In this document: positions 1 through 8,580 of the stretch, in pieces
Layout of the letters: each line of letters opens with the position of its first letter
Position numbering within the stretch: the stretch's first letter is position 1
Origin: Desulfitobacterium_A nosdiversum
GTDB lineage: Bacteria > Bacillota > Desulfitobacteriia > Desulfitobacteriales > Desulfitobacteriaceae
Direction: 5' to 3'
NCBI RefSeq assembly: GCF_049860565.1
Contig: NZ_CP172056.1
Coordinates: 2,046,001 to 2,110,000 of the forward strand
Length of the DNA: 64,000 nucleotides
Program-made: the position numbers and the translations under genes
The notes under the pieces: generated by a model
Seen by the model: the letters and a program-made list of their open reading frames with translations, nothing else
The model's database searches: none
Told to the model about the DNA's origin: nothing

Positions 1-744
1 GAGACAGAGTACCAGTTTCGGCGAAAAGTTCAAGGAGTCCTGGCCTATCCGAGCTTTCTTTTTCTTCTATCCTTAGGTGTCATATTTGCTCTCAGTATTT
101 TCGTTTTGCCTGTTTATGAACAGGTTTTTAGCAATTTTGATAATTCTTTGCCGATTGCGACTCAGGTCATCTTTACGATTGCGCGTGGGGTTCCGACAGC
201 CCTTAGTCTTTTGGCGCTAGGCATTATAGCGGGCTCGCTTGGCCTGCGGCTGAAATACTCGAAGGTTTGGAAGGATAAACTCTATGAATACCTGGAACGA
301 GTTCCTTTGTTAAATGTAATTTACAAACAAAGTGATCAAGTCCAGTTTTTTCGGATCCTTGGAATACTTTTAGACGCTGGCCTTCCGCTTGTTGAGGCCC
401 TCAATCTTGCTCAGGATACGGTTTATTTACCCTCAATGAAACGAAAGATTCAAGACTTAACTTATGCGACACGTGAAGGAAGGCATCTTTCTGCCGTTTT
501 ACGGGCGGATTCTTTTTTCCCATCGGATGTTTCAGTTTTGTGGGCTATTGGAGAGGAATCCGGTGAACTAAGCACGATTCTTCAACATTTGGCTCAGATG
601 ATGCGTCAGGAATTAGAAGAAAAAATGGAACGATTAAATCAAGTTTTAGGTCCGGTATTAGTGATTGGGATTGCGGCAATCATTGGAGCAGTGGCTTTAG
701 GAGTAATGATGCCTATTTTTGAAATAGGAACAAAAATCCAATAA
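1..744 (+). CDS. Type II secretion/type IV pilus inner-membrane platform protein (PilC/GspF family), 5' truncated
   Basis: The frame is open to the window edge and ends at TAA 742-744, so 247 residues of the C-terminal part are visible. There are three hydrophobic segments: one at about residues 19-36, a second at about 58-80 and a last one just before the C-terminus, with a soluble helical T2SSF domain between the second and third. This is the usual layout of the second half of PilC/GspF. The family forms the membrane platform that connects the assembly ATPase to pilin polymerisation. It heads a run of pilin, peptidase and PilM/N/O-like genes. The start and first cytoplasmic domain lie outside the window. 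Confidence 0.9.
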   Translation, partial: ETEYQFRRKVQGVLAYPSFLFLLSLGVIFALSIFVLPVYEQVFSNFDNSLPIATQVIFTIARGVPTALSLLALGIIAGSLGLRLKYSKVWKDKLYEYLERVPLLNVIYKQSDQVQFFRILGILLDAGLPLVEALNLAQDTVYLPSMKRKIQDLTYATREGRHLSAVLRADSFFPSDVSVLWAIGEESGELSTILQHLAQMMRQELEEKMERLNQVLGPVLVIGIAAIIGAVALGVMMPIFEIGTKIQ

Positions 745-762
745 TATTTTGGGGGATTGAAA

Positions 763-1278
763 ATGATTTACTCAAATTTAAAGATTGCTTCAGTCTCAGT
801 TCAAATAAAAAAGGACGCTGGATTTACCTTAGTTGAAGTTTTAATGGTTGTTGTCATTCTTTCCGTTTTAGCCGCGATAACAATACCTAAGCTGAGTTCG
901 AGTTCAGATACAGCACGCCGAAATGCAGATATTGCGACTGCCCATCAGGTAAAATCTGCTTTAGACCGTTACCAAGCGGAAAATGGAGTTTATCCGCTCG
1001 CGCAAACAGAACTTTCAGCTGCCAGCGGTAAAGTAACCAGCACAAATAGCTTTATCCCTAAATATATTAGTAAGCTGGATACAACAACGACTCAGCAGAG
1101 AACCGCTGGGGGTCAAAAAGGATTTGCAGTCACAAGGCTGGATAGTAACGGACTAATCCCTGCGTCAACGACGGCAACGAATTTAATCATGATCTATTTA
1201 ACGGATGATGGATCAGGTGCCGAAGTACAAGCTTATGATTCGGCATTGACTAAAGTTATCTGGTCATCAGGCAATTGA
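763..1278 (+). CDS. Type IV prepilin-like protein (major pseudopilin type)
   Basis: A 20-residue positively charged leader ends in KKDAG, followed by FTLVEVLMVVVILSVLAA. This is the class III prepilin signal: cleavage falls between Gly20 and Phe21, with Glu at mature position 5 and a hydrophobic assembly helix. The mature domain (about 151 aa) is small and Ser/Thr-rich, as in GspG-like pseudopilins. The ATG at 763 was chosen over the TTG at 757 because the GGGGG ribosome-binding site (751-755) is correctly spaced only for the ATG. The processing peptidase is encoded immediately downstream. Whether it builds a pilus or a secretion pseudopilus cannot be told from this fragment. Confidence 0.88.
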   Translation: MIYSNLKIASVSVQIKKDAGFTLVEVLMVVVILSVLAAITIPKLSSSSDTARRNADIATAHQVKSALDRYQAENGVYPLAQTELSAASGKVTSTNSFIPKYISKLDTTTTQQRTAGGQKGFAVTRLDSNGLIPASTTATNLIMIYLTDDGSGAEVQAYDSALTKVIWSSGN

Positions 1279-1298
1279 ATATATACGAGGTAATTAAT

Positions 1299-2063
1299 GT
1301 GGAAGAAATTATTTTAAGCTTGTTTTGGGGAGTATACGGAATTATTATCGGCAGTTTTCTCAATGTTGTTGTCTATCGAGTACCCAGGGGAGAGTCCATT
1401 GTTCGGCCCCGTTCACACTGTACTCTATGTAACCATACCTTAAAAGCTTGGGAAGTGATCCCTATTTTTAGTTTCTTTATACTACGCGGACGGTGTCACC
1501 AGTGCGGAGCAAAAATATCCTGGCGGTATCCTGGAGTTGAATTTTTAACAGGACTCCTCTTTTATTTATGGTCCTGGTATCATCCCGAGGAATCTCTAGC
1601 TGTGCTATGGACTCATTTTATAATTATCGCCATTCTTTTAGCTTTGGCACTTATTGATTATGATACCTTTCGGTTACCGGATGTGCTAACCTTTCCCCTT
1701 CTCTTGCTCGGAATAGGAACTGCTTTTGTGCTGCCGATGGGAATAACAGGCTGGGAAAGCCTTGCCTCTGCAGTTGGTGCGGGGAGCCTTTTCGCATTGA
1801 TTGCTAAACTATATCCTCAAGGAATGGGGTTGGGCGATGTTAAGTTGATTGCGGGGATAGGTTCTTTTCTTGGTTTTCCCAATATACTTCTTGCCCTTTT
1901 TATCGCGAGTTTAGTGGGATCAATCGTGGGGATTCTTTGGATAATGATTCATCAGAAGGAATTTAAAGCCCAAATTCCTTTTGGTCCCTTTTTAGTTCTA
2001 GGGGCCTATGTCGCTTTGTTTATGGGAGATGAGTTAATCCGAGTTTATTTCACTCTATTCTAG
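1299..2063 (+). CDS. Prepilin leader peptidase/N-methyltransferase (A24 aspartic protease)
   Basis: A polytopic membrane protein of 254 aa that cleaves prepilin leaders and N-methylates the new N-terminus. The zinc-binding domain shows two CxxC pairs (CTLC and CHQC). The catalytic aspartates sit in LIDYDTFRLPD and in GLGDVKL, the GxGD signature. GTG 1299 is preferred because GAGG at 1287-1290 lies 8 nt upstream. The longer frame from TTG 1275 would overlap the pilin stop codon and has no suitable ribosome-binding site. It directly follows its likely substrate gene. Confidence 0.9.
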   Translation: MEEIILSLFWGVYGIIIGSFLNVVVYRVPRGESIVRPRSHCTLCNHTLKAWEVIPIFSFFILRGRCHQCGAKISWRYPGVEFLTGLLFYLWSWYHPEESLAVLWTHFIIIAILLALALIDYDTFRLPDVLTFPLLLLGIGTAFVLPMGITGWESLASAVGAGSLFALIAKLYPQGMGLGDVKLIAGIGSFLGFPNILLALFIASLVGSIVGILWIMIHQKEFKAQIPFGPFLVLGAYVALFMGDELIRVYFTLF

Positions 2064-2089
2064 AAACAGGATGAAAAGGAGCGGAGATT

Positions 2090-3505
2090 ATGTCTCGAAT
2101 GCATCTTTGTCTGGAGCTTAGCGAACGAGAACTTCATATCCTTACGTTTTTTCCAGAAACAAGTCAGGACGGATTTGCAAAATTGAATCAAGTCAAGTTT
2201 GACTCACGGCCTATTTCAGGTGGTTGGCTTAAACAAGGGCAGGTTTCAACTCAAGTGCTAACCCAAATTATAGAAGAAGTTTGCGATACGCTGAAGATCC
2301 CTAAGCAGACGCCTACGCTGTTGGCTATTCCCTTAGTCAATGGTTCGATTCGGGATTATCGGCTTCCTTGGATTTCTCCGCAGCATCGAAGGTCAGCGAT
2401 TCATTATCTTGCCCGCGAAGAAACGCCTATACCTCAGAATAATCAAGTTATGGGGTATGCGATAACTGAAGAAGATAAAAAGTTAAAACGAATGACAGTT
2501 CGCTTAGGTGTAACCCATCGTTCTATTTTAGAGAGCCTTCTTCATGTCTTGAAAATTGCCGATTTAAAAATGATCTCGGTTGAGTTTACAGCAGTTGCGA
2601 TCGGCAACGCATTAAATCTACAGGAGCAGGAACGTTATTTATATTTAAGAGAAAGAGACGAAGGTATAACAGTCGTTCTATATAAAGGCATTCTTCCGGA
2701 AATCACGCGATTTTTTCCAATCCTTCCTGAAAGTAATCCTGAAGAAAGTGTAAAGGAAATAGCGCGGCTTTTCGGTTTGTATAATAAAAACGCAGAAGAG
2801 CAAGTCCGTTGTATTTTTATAAGCGGGCGAAGAAGTGAGAAACTAAGCCGAAGGTTATGTACATTAGGTCTTCCGGGGCTGGATCAAAGAGCAAAAATCG
2901 TGCCGATTGAACGCGTTTTTCAATCGTCGAGTTGGCGGGAAAGTCTTCACCGAGAGATTTCACCGTGTTTACCTTGTCTTGGATTAGCGCTCAAATGCGG
3001 AGCTAAGATAAATTCCCAAAGTGTTAATCTGCTTGCCGAATATCTCGATCGGGAACGCGAAAACCATCGAAAGCAGCTTTTAGCGGCTCTGCTATTGAGC
3101 GTTACGGCAAGCTGTCTTGGGCTTTGGTTTTACGGAAAAAATCAAGAGACAGTGTTAACTGCGGAAATCAATAACCTTAGAACAAATGTTGAAGAACGTC
3201 AAACTAAGGATCAGAATATAACGCGTTTATATAAGTCATGGAACAACCTAAAAGGGGATCAGGCTGGATTTTCAACACCTTTGATTGCTTTGCAAAGTTT
3301 AAGCGGCGGAGGAGTAAGCTTCGAACAATTGGAATATCGCGAGGGAATGCTGACTCTGCAAGGAACGGTGGAACGCGCTGATCAACTGCAAAACCTATTA
3401 CAAGCATTGCAAGCTCAATCCTGGGGACAAGTTCGCTTTCGTCAATATCAGCAAGAGAAACCTCTGCAAATCAAGTTTTCGGTGACCGCTCTGCGTGGTG
3501 GCTAA
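2090..3505 (+). CDS. Pilus assembly protein, apparent PilM-PilN fusion
   Basis: Of 471 residues, about 1-310 resemble a PilM-type actin-like ATPase fold. Then comes SVNLLAEYLDRERE (about 311-324), which resembles the NLLP...R N-terminus of PilN, then one membrane helix (about 329-348), a coiled segment and a small extracytoplasmic domain. PilM and PilN normally bind each other as separate proteins, PilM docking on the cytoplasmic PilN tail. Here the order suggests both lie on one chain. It sits between the prepilin peptidase and a PilO-like gene, the usual PilMNO order. The PilM assignment rests on position and fold-like pattern rather than a sharp motif. Confidence 0.7.
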   Translation: MSRMHLCLELSERELHILTFFPETSQDGFAKLNQVKFDSRPISGGWLKQGQVSTQVLTQIIEEVCDTLKIPKQTPTLLAIPLVNGSIRDYRLPWISPQHRRSAIHYLAREETPIPQNNQVMGYAITEEDKKLKRMTVRLGVTHRSILESLLHVLKIADLKMISVEFTAVAIGNALNLQEQERYLYLRERDEGITVVLYKGILPEITRFFPILPESNPEESVKEIARLFGLYNKNAEEQVRCIFISGRRSEKLSRRLCTLGLPGLDQRAKIVPIERVFQSSSWRESLHREISPCLPCLGLALKCGAKINSQSVNLLAEYLDRERENHRKQLLAALLLSVTASCLGLWFYGKNQETVLTAEINNLRTNVEERQTKDQNITRLYKSWNNLKGDQAGFSTPLIALQSLSGGGVSFEQLEYREGMLTLQGTVERADQLQNLLQALQAQSWGQVRFRQYQQEKPLQIKFSVTALRGG

Positions 3506-3529
3506 TTGTTAATCGATTGAGGTGAGTCA

Positions 3530-4021
3530 ATGTCCGGAATACCAATGGACAATCTAAAATACCTGAGTTTAATTGCAGCGGCTTTTTTGTCGATAGGTTC
3601 GGCTGTTTGGTCTGTCCAGGGAAAAATTCATCAATTAAACGGTGAAAAACAGTATTGGCAAGTGCAAGCAGAACAAATACCCTCGGAGGCAATGAAAATT
3701 AATTTGCCGGGGTTGCTTGATCTTCCTACGCTTATTGAAGAATGCCAAGATGAATTTAAGGAACAAGCGGTTCAGGTTGTTTATGCCAACCTTGATCGAA
3801 TAGGAGAAGAAAATAATAAGTCAACAGGACAATCGTCTGGGTTAAATTATGCGCTTTTCCATTTTAAACTTAAAGGAAGCTGGAGCGGGATTGAAGCGGC
3901 CCTAAACCAAATTGAAAATAGTACGAATAAGTCAATTCAGCTTCAGGAGGTTCGGTTAAACTCCGAAAGCGGCGATGTGGCTCTGAAAATTTATTTTTAT
4001 GAACCTGACAAACCTCTCTGA
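3530..4021 (+). CDS. PilO-like pilus assembly protein
   Basis: 163 aa with a single N-terminal membrane helix (about residues 11-28), then a short coiled segment and a small alpha/beta domain. This is the topology of PilO, which pairs with PilN in the inner-membrane alignment complex. Sequence similarity is weak by eye, so the call rests on topology and on its place directly after the PilM-PilN-like gene. A GAGGTGAG ribosome-binding site precedes ATG 3530. Confidence 0.55.
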   Translation: MSGIPMDNLKYLSLIAAAFLSIGSAVWSVQGKIHQLNGEKQYWQVQAEQIPSEAMKINLPGLLDLPTLIEECQDEFKEQAVQVVYANLDRIGEENNKSTGQSSGLNYALFHFKLKGSWSGIEAALNQIENSTNKSIQLQEVRLNSESGDVALKIYFYEPDKPL

Positions 4022-4051
4022 CCATAATATGGAAGGAAAGGGGGGGACCCA

Positions 4052-4702
4052 ATGCCAGAATACGTGATTCAGCGCGGAGATGACTTTTATCGTTTAGCTC
4101 AACGATTTGGGGGAAACTGTGAAGATTGGCAGCTCGCAAATCCTGGAATCAATCCTGTGACTCTTCAGATTGGGCAGAAGGTAGTGCTGCCGCCGATTCT
4201 GAATTCTAAAGCCCGCGAGCAATATGCAGAATTAACTACGGGGGAAGGTAAAGAGTTTGCGGGAGATCATATGGATGATGTGGAGATGGAAATCGAAGGA
4301 GTTCGTTTTCGGATCAAAAGAATTGGTGAGAGCAAAATACCTCATGAAATACATCTGATTGTTCCGAGGACCGAAATCAGAAAAATACAGCCTCAAGGCG
4401 AGCAGGGACCGTGCGAAGTTCAAATCATGCTCAGTAATGTGGATATTGTGCATTCTCCTCGCTTAATGAGTGAGGGGGGAGGAACAAAAGCGGCAAGTGC
4501 AGCTCAGGCTACAAAACCAGCTTCCGGCGGAACATCATCAATGACTCAACCTTCTCGGCCAGGACAAAGCGAAGTATCTGGTTTGGCATCTGCAACCCAA
4601 AGCGGGCCCTATGGGGCGCAAAGTGAACAAAGCCCGCTGGCAAGAACACAGGAATTAGGTTCCGATATTCGAACGGACCGTCCGATTTTATTTCGGCAAT
4701 AG
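4052..4702 (+). CDS. LysM-domain protein
   Basis: 216 aa. Residues about 3-47 form a LysM peptidoglycan-binding domain (YVIQRGDDFYRLAQRFGG through GQKVVLPP). The middle is a charged globular region. From about residue 145 the tail is low complexity and rich in Ser, Gly, Thr and Gln. There is no signal peptide, as in some spore-coat or sporulation LysM proteins whose N-terminus starts directly with the domain. It is the last gene of the pilus-like operon and is followed by a terminator. A role in anchoring to peptidoglycan or cortex is likely; the exact function is unknown. Confidence 0.75.
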   Translation: MPEYVIQRGDDFYRLAQRFGGNCEDWQLANPGINPVTLQIGQKVVLPPILNSKAREQYAELTTGEGKEFAGDHMDDVEMEIEGVRFRIKRIGESKIPHEIHLIVPRTEIRKIQPQGEQGPCEVQIMLSNVDIVHSPRLMSEGGGTKAASAAQATKPASGGTSSMTQPSRPGQSEVSGLASATQSGPYGAQSEQSPLARTQELGSDIRTDRPILFRQ

Positions 4703-4746
4703 ACAAGAGACTAAGGATTAGAGATTATAGATAAGAGATCAGTCTA

Positions 4747-4779
4747 GTCGGGTGAGTCATTGGATTGACCCGGCTTTTT
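4747..4779 (+). terminator. Rho-independent terminator after the pilus-like operon
   Basis: GTCGGGT...TCA pairs with TTGACCCGGC and is followed directly by TTTTT (4775-4779). The stem has a three-base bulge and one G.U pair. Confidence 0.7.
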
Positions 4780-4911
4780 GAATTGCGGTAAATTCCGATT
4801 ATATGTAAGATGAGGACGATTTGAGGTAATAATAAGATGGATGGGTTAAACGATCAAAAAGGAAACTAAAATAACGAATATCAACGGGAACTAGGCGGAT
4901 AGGAAAAATTA

Positions 4912-4920
4912 TGGTAGAAT
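4912..4920 (+). promoter_or_regulatory. Possible extended -10 promoter for the M24 peptidase gene
   Basis: TGGTAGAAT fits an extended -10 (TGnTAnAAT) about 30 bp before the coding start. No convincing -35 hexamer is seen. Confidence 0.3.
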
Positions 4921-4949
4921 TTTATTGTATATAGAAAGGGGTTAATTGA

Positions 4950-6011
4950 ATGAGCCGATTAGATAGAATTCGTACGAAGATGCGGGAACAAAAACTGGAT
5001 GCTTTTGTGCTCACTTCGCCAGAAAACCGACGCTATATGAGTGGATTTACCGGAACAAGCGCAATGCTTATAATAACTCTGGAAAAGGCATATTTACTTA
5101 CGGATTTTCGATATATTCAACAAGCAACGGCTCAAGCTCCAGAATTTCAAGTGGTTAATAGCGGAGCCGGGTTTTATCCTTCATTAACAGAGCTGGCTTC
5201 ACAAGCACATAAAGTCGGTTTTGAAGAGGACTATGTTAATTACGCCGATTACCTTCAATTGAAAGAAGCACTTCCTCAGGCAGAGCTGGTTCCTCGAGCC
5301 AAGATTCTAACGGATTTACGGGCCATCAAAGATGCGGAAGAGCTTGCGTGTATCCGTCAAGCGGTTAAACTTGCGGATGATGCTTTTGCTCATATTCTTA
5401 AGTTCGTTGATGTTGGCAAAACAGAAGAGGAAATTTCTTTAGAGCTTGAATTTGCAATGCGGCGTGCCGGGGCAAGCGGAGGATCCTTTGATTTTATCGT
5501 TGCTTCCGGTTTGCGATCTTCCATGCCTCACGGTGTAGCAAGTCCTAAAAAAGTTCAGCAGGGTGAACTTTTGACAATGGACTTTGGTGCAATTTATCAA
5601 GGATATTGTTCTGATATAACACGGACGATTTGTTTTGGCGAGCCGACGGAAAAGCAGCGCGAAATATATGATGTTGTCCTTCAAGCTCAAAAGGCAGGAA
5701 TTGCGGCGCTTAAACCCGGAATTCAAGGTAAAGAAGTAGATGCAGCGGCTCGAAAAGTTATTGCTGATGCAGGCTATGGAGACAAATTCGGACATGGTTT
5801 AGGGCATTGCGTTGGACTTGCGATTCATGAGAATCCGAATTTAAATTTAAGAGAAGAACAAATTTTAGAGCCGGGAATGGTCATTACAATTGAACCCGGG
5901 ATTTATATCCAGGATTGGGGCGGCGTACGTATTGAAGATATGGCCTTAATCACGGAAAATGGCTGTAAGGTCTTGACACAGGCGCCGAAGGAGTTCATTA
6001 TTATTGAGTAA
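4950..6011 (+). CDS. M24 family Xaa-Pro aminopeptidase
   Basis: 353 aa, the usual length of the short PepQ/YpdF-type aminopeptidases. The N-terminal creatinase-like domain (about 1-125) is followed by the pita-bread metallopeptidase domain. The five metal ligands are visible in order: two Asp in the TMDFG...CSDITRT stretch, His in GHGLGHCVGL, Glu in TIEPGIY and Glu in GVRIED. It removes N-terminal residues preceding proline in the cytoplasm. It lies directly upstream of efp, a neighbourhood very common in Firmicutes. The start is ATG 4950 behind AAAGGGG. Confidence 0.93.
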   Translation: MSRLDRIRTKMREQKLDAFVLTSPENRRYMSGFTGTSAMLIITLEKAYLLTDFRYIQQATAQAPEFQVVNSGAGFYPSLTELASQAHKVGFEEDYVNYADYLQLKEALPQAELVPRAKILTDLRAIKDAEELACIRQAVKLADDAFAHILKFVDVGKTEEEISLELEFAMRRAGASGGSFDFIVASGLRSSMPHGVASPKKVQQGELLTMDFGAIYQGYCSDITRTICFGEPTEKQREIYDVVLQAQKAGIAALKPGIQGKEVDAAARKVIADAGYGDKFGHGLGHCVGLAIHENPNLNLREEQILEPGMVITIEPGIYIQDWGGVRIEDMALITENGCKVLTQAPKEFIIIE

Positions 6012-6129
6012 ATTTTTTTGCGAGAACTCTTTCCCTAAAAAGAATTAGATTTTTGGGCCGACGAAAGTATTTCACTTTTGAGCGGGACAAGCTAAGATAA
6101 TATTTATATTTTAGGAGGAATATGATTTT

Positions 6130-6687
6130 ATGATTTCTACGAGCGACTTCAAGACTGGTTTAACCATTGAGATTGAAGGTGACGTTTACACAATTGTTGA
6201 GTTCCAGCATGTTAAACCGGGAAAAGGTGCTGCCTTTGTACGTACAAAGCTTAAAAATTTAAAGACGGGTGCAGTTGTCGAGCGTAAATTTAATGCGAGT
6301 GAAAAAGTTGAGACAGCTCATGTTGAACGTCGTGATATGCAATATCTTTATAAAGATGGAGATCATTTTGTGGTCATGGACAATGAGAGCTATGAACAAA
6401 CGGGCCTTACTGAAGAACAAATTGGTGACGGTGTCAAATGGCTTAAGGAAAATATGAATTTAGGGGTACTTTTGTTTAATGGGACTGTAATCGGAGTTGA
6501 TCTCCCGAATACAGTACAATTGACGGTTGCTCACACTGAGCCTGGAGTAAAGGGAGATACTGCAACAGGCGGTTCCAAGCCGGCAACATTGGAAACGGGA
6601 GCCATTGTTCAAGTTCCATTCTTTGTCAATGAGGGAGAAGCCTTAATCATTGATACCCGTACAGGAAACTATGTACAACGTGCTTAA
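6130..6687 (+). CDS. efp: Elongation factor P
   Basis: 185 aa, full length. The N-terminal KOW-like domain carries the loop KPGKGAAFVRTKLKN, whose lysine at the tip (PGKG) is the residue that contacts the CCA end of peptidyl-tRNA. Two OB domains follow, ending in the conserved GEALIIDTRTGNYVQRA. EF-P relieves ribosome stalling at polyproline. The start is ATG 6130 behind TTTAGGAGGA. It is cotranscribed with or just downstream of the M24 peptidase gene and is followed by a hairpin that also covers the RNase J ribosome-binding site. Confidence 0.98.
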   Translation: MISTSDFKTGLTIEIEGDVYTIVEFQHVKPGKGAAFVRTKLKNLKTGAVVERKFNASEKVETAHVERRDMQYLYKDGDHFVVMDNESYEQTGLTEEQIGDGVKWLKENMNLGVLLFNGTVIGVDLPNTVQLTVAHTEPGVKGDTATGGSKPATLETGAIVQVPFFVNEGEALIIDTRTGNYVQRA

Positions 6688-6711
6688 TTAAATATTTATT
6701 GGATTAAAATT

Positions 6712-6769
6712 CCTCCTTCGGGGTAAGCTTTGTCTATAAACCAGACGAGCTTCGCGGGGGAGGTTTTTT
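6712..6769 (+). terminator. Terminator-like hairpin between efp and the RNase J gene, overlapping the latter's ribosome-binding site
   Basis: CCTCC (6712-6716) pairs with GGAGG (6759-6763), AAGCT (6725-6729) with AGCTT (6748-6752), and GTCT (6732-6735) with AGAC (6743-6746). TTTTTT follows at 6764-6769. The GGGGGAGG that serves as Shine-Dalgarno for ATG 6775 is part of the 3' arm, so the structure can both end efp transcripts and mask translation of the next gene. Confidence 0.6.
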
Positions 6770-6774
6770 ATTGT

Positions 6775-8439
6775 ATGAAATTAAGTGTCATTCCTTTGGG
6801 CGGAACGGGCGAAATTGGCAAAAATCTGCTCGTTTTTGAATATGAAGATTCTATAGTTGTCATTGACGGCGGGGTAAAATTTCCCGATGACGAGCTGTTA
6901 GGAATAGATTTAGTGATACCGGATATCAGCTATCTTGAAAAAAGATTAGATAAGATCAAGGGGGTTTTTATTACCCATGGACATGAAGATCATATTGGCG
7001 GATTGCCTTTTATTTTGCCTAAATTGAACGTTCCAGTCTATGCAACGAGGCTGACCATCGGCTTAGTACGCGCAAAAATGCAAGAACGGGGAGGCTATCC
7101 GGAATCGCTTTTGCGCATTCTTGAACCGGGTCAGCCGATCCAGGCCGGAGAGATTGAAGTTGAAGCGTTTCGGGTAACCCATAGTATTCCTGATGCTGTA
7201 GGGTATTCTCTGCTAAGCCCGGTTGGACGGGTGATCTACACAGGGGATTTTAAAGTGGATTATACGCCCATTGACGGACAAGAGATGGATTTAGCAAAAT
7301 TGGCAGCTTGGGGAAAAGAGGGAGTTCTTGCCCTTCTTTGCGATTCCACGAATTCCGAACGCCAAGGCATGACGATGTCTGAAAAAGTAGTCGGCAAGAC
7401 CTTAAAGGATTGGTTCGCTCGAGCTGAAGGAAAAGTTATTATGGCGACGTTTGCCTCGAATGTTCACCGCATTCAACAGGCTGTAAATGCCGCGGCCGAG
7501 CTTAAACGTAAAGTCTGTGTAATCGGTCGGAGTATGGAACAAGTGGTTCGTACAGCAAATGAACTCGGATATTTACATTTTCCCGAAGAGGACATGCTTG
7601 TTGATGCAAGCGCTATTCAGGACATATCGCCTTCCCGGTTGCTCGTTTTGACTACAGGAAGTCAGGGAGAACCTTTAGCGGCTTTAACGCGAATGGCAAC
7701 GGGAAGCCATCGGCTAATTACGGTAGCACCCGGCGATATGGTCATGATTGCGGCGACTCCTGTCCCCGGTAATGAAAAATTGATAGGACGGACTATCAAT
7801 CATTTGTATCTAATCGGAGCGGAAGTCGTAACAAAAGATATGGGGCTTGTACACGTCTCTGGACATGCAAGTCAGGAAGAGATAAAGCTTATCATGCGCT
7901 TAACCCGGCCTAAATATATCATTCCGCATCATGGTGAAGTGCGGCATCAAGTTGCGGTGCGCAGACTCGCAAATTTACTGGGTTATGAAGACAGTCAAAT
8001 TGCGATGACTAAGTTGGGTTCTCGAGTCGTTTTAACCCCAGATAAAATGGAGGTTGAAGAAAGAGTTGAGGCAGGCAGTGTTTATGTTGACGGCTTAGGA
8101 ATTGGTGATGTAGGCCAAATTGTTCTTCGTGATCGCCAACAGCTTTCTCAAGATGGAGTTGTTGTCGTCGTTGCCGCTTTAACACGCGGCAAAGGAGGAG
8201 CAAATTCGATCATATCCGGTCCGGATATCATATCCCGCGGATTCACCTTTATGAAAGAAGCCAATGATCTAGTTGAAGGGGCCAAAAAAGTGGCCTCCAC
8301 GGCGCTTGAGAGCCAAATTACGCAAGAAAGCTGGGAATGGGGAGTATTACGAGGGGCGATCCATGAAAGCTTAAGCAACTATTTCTGGGATAGAACACGC
8401 CGGCGGCCCATGATTCTTCCGGTTTTAGTTCAGGTTTAA
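6775..8439 (+). CDS. Ribonuclease J (metallo-beta-lactamase/beta-CASP exo-endoribonuclease)
   Basis: 554 aa from ATG 6775 (MKLSVIPLGGTGEIGKN); the upstream TTG-type extension lacks a ribosome-binding site. The metal-binding motif HGHEDHIGG, the later TGDFKVD and DSTNS motifs, and the beta-CASP stretch ending in PHHGEVRH are all present, with the usual C-terminal domain. RNase J processes and degrades mRNA 5'-to-3' and matures rRNA in Firmicutes. It stands alone between the efp hairpin and its own strong terminator. Confidence 0.95.
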   Translation: MKLSVIPLGGTGEIGKNLLVFEYEDSIVVIDGGVKFPDDELLGIDLVIPDISYLEKRLDKIKGVFITHGHEDHIGGLPFILPKLNVPVYATRLTIGLVRAKMQERGGYPESLLRILEPGQPIQAGEIEVEAFRVTHSIPDAVGYSLLSPVGRVIYTGDFKVDYTPIDGQEMDLAKLAAWGKEGVLALLCDSTNSERQGMTMSEKVVGKTLKDWFARAEGKVIMATFASNVHRIQQAVNAAAELKRKVCVIGRSMEQVVRTANELGYLHFPEEDMLVDASAIQDISPSRLLVLTTGSQGEPLAALTRMATGSHRLITVAPGDMVMIAATPVPGNEKLIGRTINHLYLIGAEVVTKDMGLVHVSGHASQEEIKLIMRLTRPKYIIPHHGEVRHQVAVRRLANLLGYEDSQIAMTKLGSRVVLTPDKMEVEERVEAGSVYVDGLGIGDVGQIVLRDRQQLSQDGVVVVVAALTRGKGGANSIISGPDIISRGFTFMKEANDLVEGAKKVASTALESQITQESWEWGVLRGAIHESLSNYFWDRTRRRPMILPVLVQV

Positions 8440-8479
8440 AATGCATCTAAGCCTAATTAAGAAACTATTACAAATACGT

Positions 8480-8519
8480 AAGAACTGTCAGATAAAAGCT
8501 ATGACAGTTCTTATTTTTT
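8480..8519 (+). terminator. Terminator of the RNase J gene
   Basis: A perfect 11-bp stem, AAGAACTGTCA (8480-8490) with TGACAGTTCTT (8502-8512), is followed by ATTTTTT. Confidence 0.9.
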
Positions 8520-8531
8520 GGGGAGAAGATG

Positions 8532-8559
8532 TCTAATTTGATCAAGCTGTACATACCTT
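8532..8559 (+). promoter_or_regulatory. Candidate sigma-E promoter of the spoIIIA operon
   Basis: TCTAATT (8532-8538), a 13-bp spacer and CATACCTT (8552-8559) resemble the mother-cell sigma-E consensus (kmATATT, then CATACAmT). In Bacillus subtilis spoIIIA is transcribed by sigma-E, so the position is right. The match is imperfect. Confidence 0.4.
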
Positions 8560-8580
8560 TTAACAAAGGGGGACAGAGGT

